Shown here piece by piece: positions 45,968 to 54,336 of a stretch of 64,000 bases of DNA; the first letter of the stretch is position 1; every line of letters begins with the position of its first letter. Source of the stretch: Flagellimonas okinawensis (GTDB taxonomy: Bacteria > Bacteroidota > Bacteroidia > Flavobacteriales > Flavobacteriaceae); contig NZ_JARFVA010000002.1 of assembly GCF_029194005.1 (NCBI RefSeq), forward strand, positions 434,001 through 498,000. Direction: 5' to 3'. The position numbers and the translations under genes were made by a program. The notes under the pieces are model-generated. The model was not told the DNA's origin, ran no database searches, and saw only the letters and a program-made list of their open reading frames with translations.

Positions 45968-47635
45968 TTAAAACAAGCCTGTAATTTCCCCATCATCGTT
46001 GATGTCGATTCCTTCGGATGCTGGATGAGCCGGCAAACCGGGCATTCGCATGATATTACCCGTAATCGGAATCAAGAAACCCGCGCCAACGGCAATTTCA
46101 ATTTCTCGCACTGTGATGATAAAATCCTTGGGCCTGCCCAAAAGTTTTGGATTGTCCGACAGGGATTTTTGTGTTTTTGCAATACAAACGGGCAAATGCT
46201 CTAAACCAAGGTCAGCGATTTTTCTTAGGTCGGCTTTGGCCTTCGTAGTATAATCCACATATTCTGCTCCGTAAATTTCGGTGGCAATGGTGGCTATTTT
46301 ATCTTTTACGCTGGTTTCCCAATCGTAAAGAGGCTTAAAAGATGAAGCTTTGGATTCAACAATTTCTATAACGGCTTTTGCCAACTCTTCTGCCCCTGCA
46401 CCTCCTTTGGCCCAAACGTTGGCCACAGCAACTCGAATTCCCTTGGATGCTGCAAATTTTTGAATCACATCAATTTCTTCATCGGTGTCCGAAACAAATC
46501 TGTTTATAGCAATTACTGGTACCATCTTAAACTTGCCAATGTTCTCTAAGTGCTTTTCCAAGTTAGGGAGCCCTTTACTTAATGCTTCTACATCGGGCTC
46601 GGTCAACGATTTTAAATCGGCCCCACCATGGTATTTTAATGCACGTATGGTTGTTGTGAGTACTACTGCCTTTGGTTTTAGCCCTGCACTTTGGCATTTA
46701 ATATCAAAGAATTTTTCTGCACCCAGATCAAATCCAAAACCTGCTTCGGTAACGGTGTAATCGGAATGCGACATACCCATTAAGGTTGCAATTACGGAGT
46801 TGGTACCTTGGGCAATGTTTGCGAAAGGTCCACCATGGATTATAGCAGGATTGCCCTCGATGGTCTGAACCAGATTGGGTTTTATGGCATCTTTAAGAAG
46901 AGCGGCCATAGCACCTTCAGCTTTTAGATCTTTGGCATAAATGGGGTTTTTATCATAGGTGTAGCCTACAAAAATATTTCCCAATCGTTTTTTGAGGTCG
47001 CTCAAGCTTTCTGCCAAACATAAAATGGCCATAATCTCGGAAGCCGCGGTAATATCAAAACCGGTTTCCCTTGGTATTCCAGAAGTTGTTCCTCCCAGAC
47101 CTACAATGATATGGCGAAGAGAACGATCGTTCATGTCCATAACCCGTTTCCACCCAATAGTTCTAGGATCTAGCTGAACGGAATTCGTCTTGCTTTGAAT
47201 GTTATTATCGATAATGGCAGCCAAGAGATTATGCGCCTTTTCAATAGCGGCAAAATCACCCGTAAAGTGAAGGTTGATGTCTTCCATGGGCAATACCTGG
47301 GAAAACCCACCACCTGTGGCACCGCCCTTTATGCCAAAAACAGGTCCCAAAGATGGTTCACGTAAGACTACGGTCGTTTTTTTTCCCAAGCGGTTCAGTC
47401 CCTCGGAAAGTCCTATGGACATGGTAGTTTTTCCTTCACCGGCAGGGGTAGGGGAAATTGCAGAAACCAAAATAAGGTTGCTTTCTTGGGCTTTTTCTCG
47501 ATTTATGGCTGTTAATGGAAGCTTTGCCTTGTATTTTCCGAACATTTCAATGTTCTCGGGGTCGATTCCAAATTTTTCTGCAATATTGGATATGTGTTTT
47601 AAAGTAACACCTTTGGCAATCTGTAAATCGGTCAT
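45968..47635 (-). CDS. fhs: Formate-tetrahydrofolate ligase
   Basis: 555 residues. Makes 10-formyl-THF from formate, THF and ATP. The P-loop-like SPTPAGEGKTTMSIGLSEG (61-79) is the family's ATP motif; RRLGKKTTVVLREPSLGPVFGIKGGATGGG-type sequence follows, here starting LNRLGKKTTVV, then MNDRSLR and the long C-terminal region with GLPAHPASEGIDINDDGEITGLF. The length matches known Fhs. Together with the folate cyclo-ligase it points to active one-carbon recycling. Confidence 0.97.
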   Translation of the reverse strand: MTDLQIAKGVTLKHISNIAEKFGIDPENIEMFGKYKAKLPLTAINREKAQESNLILVSAISPTPAGEGKTTMSIGLSEGLNRLGKKTTVVLREPSLGPVFGIKGGATGGGFSQVLPMEDINLHFTGDFAAIEKAHNLLAAIIDNNIQSKTNSVQLDPRTIGWKRVMDMNDRSLRHIIVGLGGTTSGIPRETGFDITAASEIMAILCLAESLSDLKKRLGNIFVGYTYDKNPIYAKDLKAEGAMAALLKDAIKPNLVQTIEGNPAIIHGGPFANIAQGTNSVIATLMGMSHSDYTVTEAGFGFDLGAEKFFDIKCQSAGLKPKAVVLTTTIRALKYHGGADLKSLTEPDVEALSKGLPNLEKHLENIGKFKMVPVIAINRFVSDTDEEIDVIQKFAASKGIRVAVANVWAKGGAGAEELAKAVIEIVESKASSFKPLYDWETSVKDKIATIATEIYGAEYVDYTTKAKADLRKIADLGLEHLPVCIAKTQKSLSDNPKLLGRPKDFIITVREIEIAVGAGFLIPITGNIMRMPGLPAHPASEGIDINDDGEITGLF

Positions 47636-47736
47636 AGTTAAATTTTATGCGGTTTGCAGCTTTCAAAGCAGCAATATTTGAAATACAAGATACTATAATC
47701 GGGTGAGTTAAACTATGACAATTGTAGGGTTGGGAA

Positions 47737-48249
47737 TTACTCCACTCGTTTTCCTTCCGTAGTGAAAGAAAGGCCTTGTTGCCCAGAAGTTGAAATCATA
47801 ACACCCTCAAAATAGGGCTCGTGCATATTAGGTTCAATACTCCAATGAAATAGAAAATTGGCCCCTGTCCCTCCTTCCTGGTCTTTTTCATCGATTACGA
47901 TTTCCACCGTTTCCATAGGTTTAATATGGATTGGAAAATCAAAATAGGTACGGATAGCATTACCGTGGGTATCAAAATATTCCGCTTTGGTAAGGTAAAT
48001 GGTATCCTTTAGGTTGGTATTCCGCATACTAATGGTACTGGTCAGGTTATGTGTGCGATGTTCGGTCTCGCTGTAAATTTCGGAGTATACGGATAGATAG
48101 GAAACACCGTTTAGCAGTGAATCGGTTTTGGAAATGGAGGCCCTTCGTTGGTTCCAATTCACAGGGTCGACCGAACTCACCTTTTGAGGTGGTTTTTCGT
48201 TGCAGGAAATAATGATAAATACCAAAACAAGGGGCAATAACTTCCTCAT
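47737..48249 (-). CDS. DUF3124 domain lipoprotein
   Basis: 170 residues. Lipobox ends at Cys16 (IIISC). The rest matches DUF3124: GVSYLSVYSEIYSETEHRTHNLTSTISMRNTN, then AEYFDTHGNAIRTYFDFPIHIKPMETVEIVIDEKDQEGGTGANFLFHWSIEP, ending FEGVMISTSGQQGLSF. These are envelope proteins without a known role. It stands alone on the minus strand between fhs and sdpI, with no coupled neighbour. Confidence 0.88.
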   Translation of the reverse strand: MRKLLPLVLVFIIISCNEKPPQKVSSVDPVNWNQRRASISKTDSLLNGVSYLSVYSEIYSETEHRTHNLTSTISMRNTNLKDTIYLTKAEYFDTHGNAIRTYFDFPIHIKPMETVEIVIDEKDQEGGTGANFLFHWSIEPNMHEPYFEGVMISTSGQQGLSFTTEGKRVE

Positions 48250-48318
48250 AATCCAATTTTGCTAGCTGTTAACTAAGATAAGGATTCTGCAATACTTGTG
48301 CAGATACCTTCCTATAAA

Positions 48319-48960
48319 TTAATCTTTCAGCTTTTTGAACAACAAATAGGAATAAATCACAGGCACCAAAACCATGATTGCGATGCAACTCATATAAATG
48401 ATGATATTTATCTTTTCATTGAAAATTAAGCTGCTCAGGATAATGAGAAGGCCTCCTGCAAACCAAATTTTACCACCCAATTTGTGGGTCTCTTTCCAAA
48501 CGCTTTCATTTTCCAAGGTCCAAGGGGTTCGTATACCGATAAAATAGTTGGCTTTAATGGTCTTGAAATAATTTCCAAAAATGATGAATAGCACTCCAGT
48601 TAACAACAAGATGTAATTTGGATTAGCAATGGATTGATTTTTTGCAATGTAAATAAAAAACAATGCCAAAACGGACATAAAAGTTGTAATGACCAACTTT
48701 AAGGAATCGTACTTTTTGCCCATTTTTTGAATCTGCTTTTTGGGGTCTATGTGGGGAACCACCAAGAGAATTACATAGATCAGCAAAGGCAGCAAAATGG
48801 GAATAAGGACGAGCTCGGACTTATCTCCGTAGCGGTCTATTTCACCCTTGATGTTATAATGCAAAGGCACTTCTTGCGGGAGTTGGTTCCATATGTAGGC
48901 CAAGTACAAAAACGGAAGCAAAACAATGCCGATGATCGGAAGTTCTTTTTTTAGGTTCAT
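48319..48960 (-). CDS. sdpI: SdpI-family membrane protein
   Basis: 213 residues from ATG 48960 (an earlier in-frame ATG at 48987 overlaps sdpR and gives a non-hydrophobic extension). An N-terminal DUF1648 segment (LPQEVPLHYNIKGEIDRYGDKSELVLIPI) precedes about five to six transmembrane helices; IGIRTPWTLENESVWKETHKLGGKIWFAGG is the SdpI hallmark. In Bacillus subtilis SdpI gives immunity to the SdpC toxin and sequesters SdpR. No SdpC-like toxin is visible here. It begins 2 bases after the sdpR stop. Confidence 0.92.
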   Translation of the reverse strand: MNLKKELPIIGIVLLPFLYLAYIWNQLPQEVPLHYNIKGEIDRYGDKSELVLIPILLPLLIYVILLVVPHIDPKKQIQKMGKKYDSLKLVITTFMSVLALFFIYIAKNQSIANPNYILLLTGVLFIIFGNYFKTIKANYFIGIRTPWTLENESVWKETHKLGGKIWFAGGLLIILSSLIFNEKINIIIYMSCIAIMVLVPVIYSYLLFKKLKD

Positions 48961-48962
48961 AA

Positions 48963-49217
48963 TTATTTTTTTAAGGTTAGTATCCAATTGAGCAAATCTT
49001 CTAAAATAGTGGTGTTGAGGGAGTACTCTACAAACTGCCCTTTTTTTTCGCTGGTGACCAAATCAGCTTGCCGTAGAATGTCTAAATGATGTGAAATACT
49101 TGGCTTCGAAATATTGAACCGTTCGGCAATCTCTCCAGCATTCATGTCCTTTTCTTTGAGCAATTCGACAATCTGCCTACGGGTTTCATCATTCAGGGCC
49201 TTGAAAAGCGAATTCAT
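48963..49217 (-). CDS. sdpR: ArsR-family autorepressor (SdpR-like)
   Basis: 84 residues, winged-helix ArsR fold: ALNDETRRQIVELLKEKDMNAGEIAERFNISKPSISHHLDILRQADLV, with recognition helix SKPSISHHLDIL, and a beta wing GQFVEYSLNTTILEDLLNWI. It lacks metal-binding Cys residues. SdpR in Bacillus represses the sdpRI operon and is relieved when SdpI, bound by the toxin, captures it at the membrane. A perfect 11-bp inverted repeat just upstream (49227-49250) is the likely operator. Confidence 0.93.
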   Translation of the reverse strand: MNSLFKALNDETRRQIVELLKEKDMNAGEIAERFNISKPSISHHLDILRQADLVTSEKKGQFVEYSLNTTILEDLLNWILTLKK

Positions 49218-49226
49218 TTAAATTAG

Positions 49227-49250
49227 TTATTTAGATAAATATCTAAATAA
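49227..49250 (-). promoter_or_regulatory. Likely SdpR operator
   Basis: TTATTTAGATA (49227-49237), two bases AA, then the exact reverse complement TATCTAAATAA (49240-49250): a perfect 11-bp inverted repeat. It lies 9 bases upstream of the sdpR start codon, the right place for autoregulation by an ArsR-type dimer. Confidence 0.7.
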
Positions 49251-49366
49251 TGAATGAAATATGCAAATGTTTGTTGTACAATGCTTTAAGATTGAATGGA
49301 AAAAAAGGCCATGCTGAACTTATTTCAGCATAAAACAATTATACTCTGAAATGAATTTAATAGGTG

Positions 49367-50842
49367 CTATTTCATTCCATACAATGCCTTGCCTGCTTCT
49401 TCATATTTGTCACCTGCATTCCAAAATAATTTGTCCGGGGTATTGGCAATCAAACGGCCAGAGTAAACATAACCTTGGTAGAATTTTAGAAGGTAGTCAT
49501 AATCCAGACTGTCCGCTTCGTCATCGGCTTGGTGATAGTATTTCATGATTTCCTCATCAAAACTATCAAAGCCGGTGGAGTATGTTGGAGCTGGTATACC
49601 TTTTTTTGCAAAGCTCACATTATCACTACGATCAAACAGTCCTTGTTCGGGTGCCGGGTCGCCAATAGCTTTTAGGCCAAATGCGCCCGCACCTTCTACA
49701 ATCAATGCTTCCGCCGAAGTACGCTCCAAACCAATTATAGTGGCCAAGGAAGTATCGTTGTAACCACCACCATCGGTGTTAAAGCAATACGAAACCTCAT
49801 GTAAGGGAATTAGAGGGTTATCAGCGTAGTACTTGCTTCCCAACAATCCTTTTTCTTCAGCAGTGAACCAAATAAAAAGTGCTGATCGTTTTGTAGGGTA
49901 CTGGCTGAGGTTTTCCAACATGGATAGCACGGCAGTAACTCCTATATTGTTATCACGGGCCCCATTGTAAATGGAATCACCTTCTGCATTGGGCTGACCA
50001 ATGCCCACATGATCATAATGTGCCGAATAGATAACATATTCGTTTTTAAGCTCTGGGTCTGAACCTTCCAATACTCCAACTACATTTTGTGTATCGAGAT
50101 ATTTTTTGGATTGTCCATCAGATTTGACGCTAAAAAGCATTACCTCACCTTTTTTGAAATCGGGATTGTATTTGTGCGTGTTTACCCAAGTATGAAAGAA
50201 AGTGGACTCGTCCGTTGCGTTGGATTCTTCTCTTATTTTGGTTCCTGCACTTACGAAGTGCTTTACCCTGGTCCAGAAACTTTCATCAAAATCTACAAGT
50301 TCTATTAATCCTTGCGCTCCATTTTCCTGTGCCAGTTGCATTTTTTTAGATCGGTTGCGAAACATTCCATTGGGGCTTGGATCTTCACTAGATCCAGCTA
50401 GTACCACAACGGTCTTCCCGGAAACATCAGCATCTTTAAAATCCTCTTCGGATCCATAGCCTAAAAATACAGCGTTTCCAGAATGGTCTATTGCTGGCAT
50501 TTTAAAATTGGCCGTCAACGGATATTCCATATTCTTTAGGGAAAGTTCCACATAACTGGGCGGCTTGGATTGTTGCAGTTGAAACTTTTGATAGTAAGAA
50601 CCGTTTTCCGAAACCGGTTTTGCCCCATATTTTTGAAGTTGACTAGCCAAATAACTTGCAGCAATCTTGTTGCCTTTGGTTCCAGCCTCGCGACCCTCCA
50701 ATAAGTCATCGGATAAAAATCTAATATGACTTTCAATGGTATTTTTATCTACGGTTCCCGAGGCCTTTTCTTTATCCGATTGGGCATAAAAAAAGACGAC
50801 GGACATGGAAAAGGCAAAACAGAGGGCGAGGGATTTTTTCAT
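49367..50842 (-). CDS. M28 family aminopeptidase
   Basis: 491 residues with a signal peptide (cut near FYAQ, residue ~21). A PA-like insert (~100-215) precedes the peptidase core. Zinc site: SAHYDHVGIG (His), NGARDNNIGVTAVL (Asp), the catalytic Glu pair in WFTAEEKGLLGSKYY, and Asp in CFNTDGGG; a distal His comes from YYHQADDEAD near 440. It should release N-terminal amino acids from peptides in the periplasm or outside the cell. Probably co-transcribed downstream of the metallophosphoesterase gene (70 bases between). Confidence 0.92.
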   Translation of the reverse strand: MKKSLALCFAFSMSVVFFYAQSDKEKASGTVDKNTIESHIRFLSDDLLEGREAGTKGNKIAASYLASQLQKYGAKPVSENGSYYQKFQLQQSKPPSYVELSLKNMEYPLTANFKMPAIDHSGNAVFLGYGSEEDFKDADVSGKTVVVLAGSSEDPSPNGMFRNRSKKMQLAQENGAQGLIELVDFDESFWTRVKHFVSAGTKIREESNATDESTFFHTWVNTHKYNPDFKKGEVMLFSVKSDGQSKKYLDTQNVVGVLEGSDPELKNEYVIYSAHYDHVGIGQPNAEGDSIYNGARDNNIGVTAVLSMLENLSQYPTKRSALFIWFTAEEKGLLGSKYYADNPLIPLHEVSYCFNTDGGGYNDTSLATIIGLERTSAEALIVEGAGAFGLKAIGDPAPEQGLFDRSDNVSFAKKGIPAPTYSTGFDSFDEEIMKYYHQADDEADSLDYDYLLKFYQGYVYSGRLIANTPDKLFWNAGDKYEEAGKALYGMK

Positions 50843-50912
50843 AAAAATCTAATATGTAGTTAGTTGTATGGTTGGCGAAAACTAAGTTAACATTTTTTAA
50901 GAATATGAAAAT

Positions 50913-51902
50913 CTACTTTTTACCTGGAACCACTCCTTGTTCGGTTAAAATACCTTCCATTTTTAAATGGGTTATTACTGGTTTTTTTGCCATCCGAACC
51001 AAACTTACATGATCAAAGGCCATGGAATCCTTGGGATTTTGACTCCCGCCTGTTGTTCCCAAGATAGTGTAGCTATGTCCTTTTCGTATTTGGTTTGAAA
51101 ATGAATGGAAATGACCGTTGATAACAGTGTAATCGCGATCGGCCAGAACATCTTCCAAAGGACCGAGTCCTTTTTCGTCTTCACGCATCCAAAGAGGCTT
51201 GTGCATAAGAACAAAGGTCCATTTAACATCCGTGTTATTTTCAAGAACCTTTGTAAAGTAATCCAATTGTTCCTTGCTCATACCACCAATGCTCCTTTCG
51301 GGCATATTATAATATTCGGACTCTTCGTATTTGCCTTCTATTTCTCCGCTGATGATTTTTAATGCCTTTGCCCTAGCTGTATAGATTTCCATCATTCTTT
51401 CCTCTTCATAATCTTCTGAATCCATCATTAAAAACAATACATCTTCATATATGAAATGATAGTAACGAGGTCCAAATCGGTTTTTCCAGAACTCTCGCAT
51501 TACAGGATTTGTTAGGTCGTGGTTGCCACCCAAATGAAAGAAAGGCATGTTTAGCTTGGCAGTACGTTCCTCAAAAGAATCCCATTCTTTTTTAAGTTGT
51601 AGGGTATCTTCGGTACCTCCATCGATCAAATCTCCGACACTGAGCACAAATGTGGGGTCCAGCATATTCAATTGTTCGACTGCTGTTGCATAGACCCCTT
51701 CTCTTTCTCCACCGTTTAGATCGGAAATAATTCCGAAAGTAAAATCATCTTCAGTAGTTTCAAAGGTTTCGCTGGTCCATGGTTTTGGTCCCGAATCAAC
51801 AACATGCTGAAACTTTACAGGTGCTTTTTCAACGGGTTGTTCAGTTTGTTTGCACCCTATAATACCTAATAGGGCGAATACTATAATTAAGGAAGTCCTC
51901 AT
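50913..51902 (-). CDS. Metallophosphoesterase lipoprotein
   Basis: 329 residues. Lipobox ends at Cys17 (GIIGC). Calcineurin-like phosphoesterase motifs: GIISDLNGGEREG (D-x-N instead of the usual D-x-H in block 1), LSVGDLIDGG (block 2), HLGGNHDLTN (block 3), VLMHKPLW (block 4) and VINGHFHSFSN (block 5). The Asn in place of His in block 1 is notable but seen in relatives. Likely hydrolyses phosphoesters outside the inner membrane; the substrate is unknown. It begins 3 bases after the M20 gene, so both are in one operon. Confidence 0.9.
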   Translation of the reverse strand: MRTSLIIVFALLGIIGCKQTEQPVEKAPVKFQHVVDSGPKPWTSETFETTEDDFTFGIISDLNGGEREGVYATAVEQLNMLDPTFVLSVGDLIDGGTEDTLQLKKEWDSFEERTAKLNMPFFHLGGNHDLTNPVMREFWKNRFGPRYYHFIYEDVLFLMMDSEDYEEERMMEIYTARAKALKIISGEIEGKYEESEYYNMPERSIGGMSKEQLDYFTKVLENNTDVKWTFVLMHKPLWMREDEKGLGPLEDVLADRDYTVINGHFHSFSNQIRKGHSYTILGTTGGSQNPKDSMAFDHVSLVRMAKKPVITHLKMEGILTEQGVVPGKK

Positions 51903-51905
51903 AAT

Positions 51906-53333
51906 TTAGTTTTTTCTGTAATCCAACGCGGGCTCCCTATCTCCCAATAATGCCTCATATTTAAAATCGGGTCCTCTGCGTTTATCGAAATCGGCTTTTA
52001 CAGCCTCCAATAGTTTGGGATTTTTGAACAGATCCATGGCAGAAAGGGCTATGGTCTTGGCTGCTACCATCATTCCTTTAAAACCAATGTCCGTACCACC
52101 GGCGGCCACGGCCTGCCAGCTATGGGCGGGGGTGCCTGGTACCCAAGTTGCCGTATTTACAGCAGCAGTCGGAGTGTTCCAGCTTACATCCCCAGTATCG
52201 GCAGAAGCTTTACCATAGGTAAATTCCATAGGTTGAATCTCTCCTGCGCTTTCAATAGGCTTTGGTGCTCCCAAAGTTTTTTGAATTTCCTTGGCAAATT
52301 CAAGATCTTCTGCAGTATAGTCCACACCTCCTACCAAGGTCATATTATCGTGCATTATTTTAGAGAGTGGTTCGTTTGGTAATTTCTCATAAGTACCTCC
52401 GATAATTTCATAGGTCATTTCCGTTTCTGTGCCTATCGCGGCACCCTCGGCAGCTTTTACTACACGGTCCCATACGGCTTTTACTTCCAATCTATTGGAA
52501 TGGCGGATCACATAATAGACTTCAGCTTCTTTGGGAACAATGTTTGGTGCATCGCCACCTTTGGTAATCACATAGTGGATACGAGTAGGCTCTGTGGTGT
52601 GCTCACGAAGCATGTTGACCAAATCGTTCATCCCTTCGACACCATCCAAGGCAGAACGGCCCAGTTCTGGCGCCATTGCAGCATGCGATGACTGACCTGT
52701 AAATCGGAATTTACCTGAAATTGTAGCTAAATTGGTACTGGGGTTAGATGCGTTTCTATCCCCTGCGTGCCATGAAACTACGGCATCCACATCATCAAAA
52801 AGCCCTGCACGGACCATATAAACCTTTCCTGACCCTCCTTCTTCAGCAGGTGTTCCGTAAAAACGGATAGTACCCGATTTTCCGGATTCTTTCAGGTAAT
52901 TTTTGGCGGCAATGGCAGCTGCCATGGACCCTGTGCCGAATAAATGGTGACCACAGGCTTGTCCCGGGGCATCAACAACTCTTGGTTTTCTGAAAGGAAC
53001 TGCATCTTGTGACATACCTGGTAACGCGTCAAATTCACCAAGAACCCCAATAACCGGGCTGCCTGAACCATAGGTCGCTGTGAAAGCTGTTGGAATTCCT
53101 GCTACACCTTTTTCAATGGTAAAGCCTTCTTTCTCCAATTCACTTTGAAGAAGCGCTGAACTATTTTCTTCTAAATAACCTAATTCGGGATTGGTCCAAA
53201 GTTCTTTGGCGATTTCCTTATAGTGGTCTTTTTTGGCATCTAGATCGGCAATGATTTTTTTCTTGTCCTTTTGAGCAAAGGCGATTGTTGAAATCAGTAA
53301 GAATACGAAACTGAGTGCAAGGGGTTTTTTCAT
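51906..53333 (-). CDS. M20-family amidohydrolase, exported (AbgB-like)
   Basis: 475 residues from ATG 53333 (the frame extends 20 codons further upstream, but those precede the signal peptide). Signal peptide cut near AFAQ. Metal-site motifs: GVLGEFDALPGMS, GQACGHHLFGTGSMA (His pair), PAEEGGSGKVY (Glu-Glu), and VSWHAGDRNAS. It resembles aminobenzoyl-glutamate utilisation protein B and related amidohydrolases, which cleave N-acyl amino acids. Dimerisation domain at ~220-330 (RFTGQSSHAAMAPELGRSALDGVEGMNDL). First gene of the M20-metallophosphoesterase unit. Confidence 0.9.
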   Translation of the reverse strand: MKKPLALSFVFLLISTIAFAQKDKKKIIADLDAKKDHYKEIAKELWTNPELGYLEENSSALLQSELEKEGFTIEKGVAGIPTAFTATYGSGSPVIGVLGEFDALPGMSQDAVPFRKPRVVDAPGQACGHHLFGTGSMAAAIAAKNYLKESGKSGTIRFYGTPAEEGGSGKVYMVRAGLFDDVDAVVSWHAGDRNASNPSTNLATISGKFRFTGQSSHAAMAPELGRSALDGVEGMNDLVNMLREHTTEPTRIHYVITKGGDAPNIVPKEAEVYYVIRHSNRLEVKAVWDRVVKAAEGAAIGTETEMTYEIIGGTYEKLPNEPLSKIMHDNMTLVGGVDYTAEDLEFAKEIQKTLGAPKPIESAGEIQPMEFTYGKASADTGDVSWNTPTAAVNTATWVPGTPAHSWQAVAAGGTDIGFKGMMVAAKTIALSAMDLFKNPKLLEAVKADFDKRRGPDFKYEALLGDREPALDYRKN

Positions 53334-53449
53334 TATTGAAGTTAGTTTTGGTTGGTTATAAGCAATATGTTCAAATATAACACTTATACCCAAGAAGATA
53401 TGCCATAGTGATGAACACTAAAGTAATATTACCAAATAAAAAAAATGGC

Positions 53450-53932
53450 TTACTTTTTCTTGATGGGTATCCAAAACTCTTCCTCGGATTCCGGATGTTC
53501 GCCTTTGTATTTATCCCCCATTAAGGAAAAATAGGGTCTATTGTCCATTTCGTATTGCGAATTTGGGAGCCATTCACCATAAATATATCTGAAAGCGACC
53601 ATTACTTTGCTGGGTTTTCCTTTGTAGTGAAACACGGCATAAAGACCTTCTGAAACGGTCAGGATTTCCATGCCCTCCGGTATTTGTTCTACTTTGGATA
53701 CAGCAATGGCAGCCCATTTTTCAAATTTGCGTGTTGGGTCAAAATTTTGAAAAAACGTAGTGGTAGGATAAATTTCTACAGCGTAGCTATCCTTGTTGAT
53801 TGCATAATCTATTTCTTTTTTTCGCGGAGAAAAACTCCGCCAAAGTTCAAAAGTGTTGTTTTTGGCAAAGGAAGTGATTGATTTTTTGCTGACCAATAGG
53901 TTAGAGGGCAAGGTCTGTATTCTGGGAATCAT
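53450..53932 (-). CDS. GyrI-like (SOUL/effector-binding) domain protein
   Basis: 160 residues, no signal peptide. The fold is GyrI-like: N-terminal LPSNLLVSKKSITSFAKNNTFELWRSF, the central KVEQIPEGMEILTVSEGLYAVFHYKG, FRYIYGEWLPNSQYEMDNRPYF, and the terminal EEFWIPIK with the conserved E-x-W-x-P ending. GyrI-like domains bind small cationic molecules, as in AraC-family effector modules; this one stands alone. It begins 15 bases after the DUF1801 gene, so the two form a unit. Confidence 0.88.
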   Translation of the reverse strand: MIPRIQTLPSNLLVSKKSITSFAKNNTFELWRSFSPRKKEIDYAINKDSYAVEIYPTTTFFQNFDPTRKFEKWAAIAVSKVEQIPEGMEILTVSEGLYAVFHYKGKPSKVMVAFRYIYGEWLPNSQYEMDNRPYFSLMGDKYKGEHPESEEEFWIPIKKK

Positions 53933-53947
53933 CAGGCTTTATTTATA

Positions 53948-54286
53948 CTAGGCATTTTCTTTGACTCTAAACTTAACTATTTCTTCAATAAGGTCGAGGG
54001 GTATGGGGTGGTCCAAGGGAAATTGTACCGATCCTTTTCCTTGTTTGTATATAGAAAGCTCTTTTTTAAATGCTTCGTGTCCAGAAGGTGTCGCATAAAA
54101 CCCGATATGATTTTTATATCCTGCAAAGTAAACCAAAGGTTTTCCGTTGGATTTGTAACCGGGCATACCATAGGCCATTTGTTCTACAGCATTTGGCGCA
54201 GCTTTCTTGATAATGACCCTTATTTTTTGAAGGTGTTGCTGAACAGTATCAGGAAATTTTAAAATATAGAAGTCTATTTCATTCAT
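53948..54286 (-). CDS. DUF1801 (YdhG-like) protein
   Basis: 112 residues, cytosolic. DUF1801 landmarks: the early YILKFPDTVQQHLQKIRVIIKKAAPNAVEQMAYGMPGYKSNGKPLVYFAGYKNHIGFYATP, then FPLDHPIPLDLIEEIVKFRVKEN. It belongs to the YdhG/frataxin-like 'iron chaperone' annotation, though that role is not established. Probably transcribed with the GyrI-like gene; the pair may be one small-molecule stress module. Confidence 0.88.
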   Translation of the reverse strand: MNEIDFYILKFPDTVQQHLQKIRVIIKKAAPNAVEQMAYGMPGYKSNGKPLVYFAGYKNHIGFYATPSGHEAFKKELSIYKQGKGSVQFPLDHPIPLDLIEEIVKFRVKENA

Positions 54287-54336
54287 GTTCAGCGATTTTA
54301 CAGTTTAAAAATAGACCTTTAAATCATGAAAAATTA

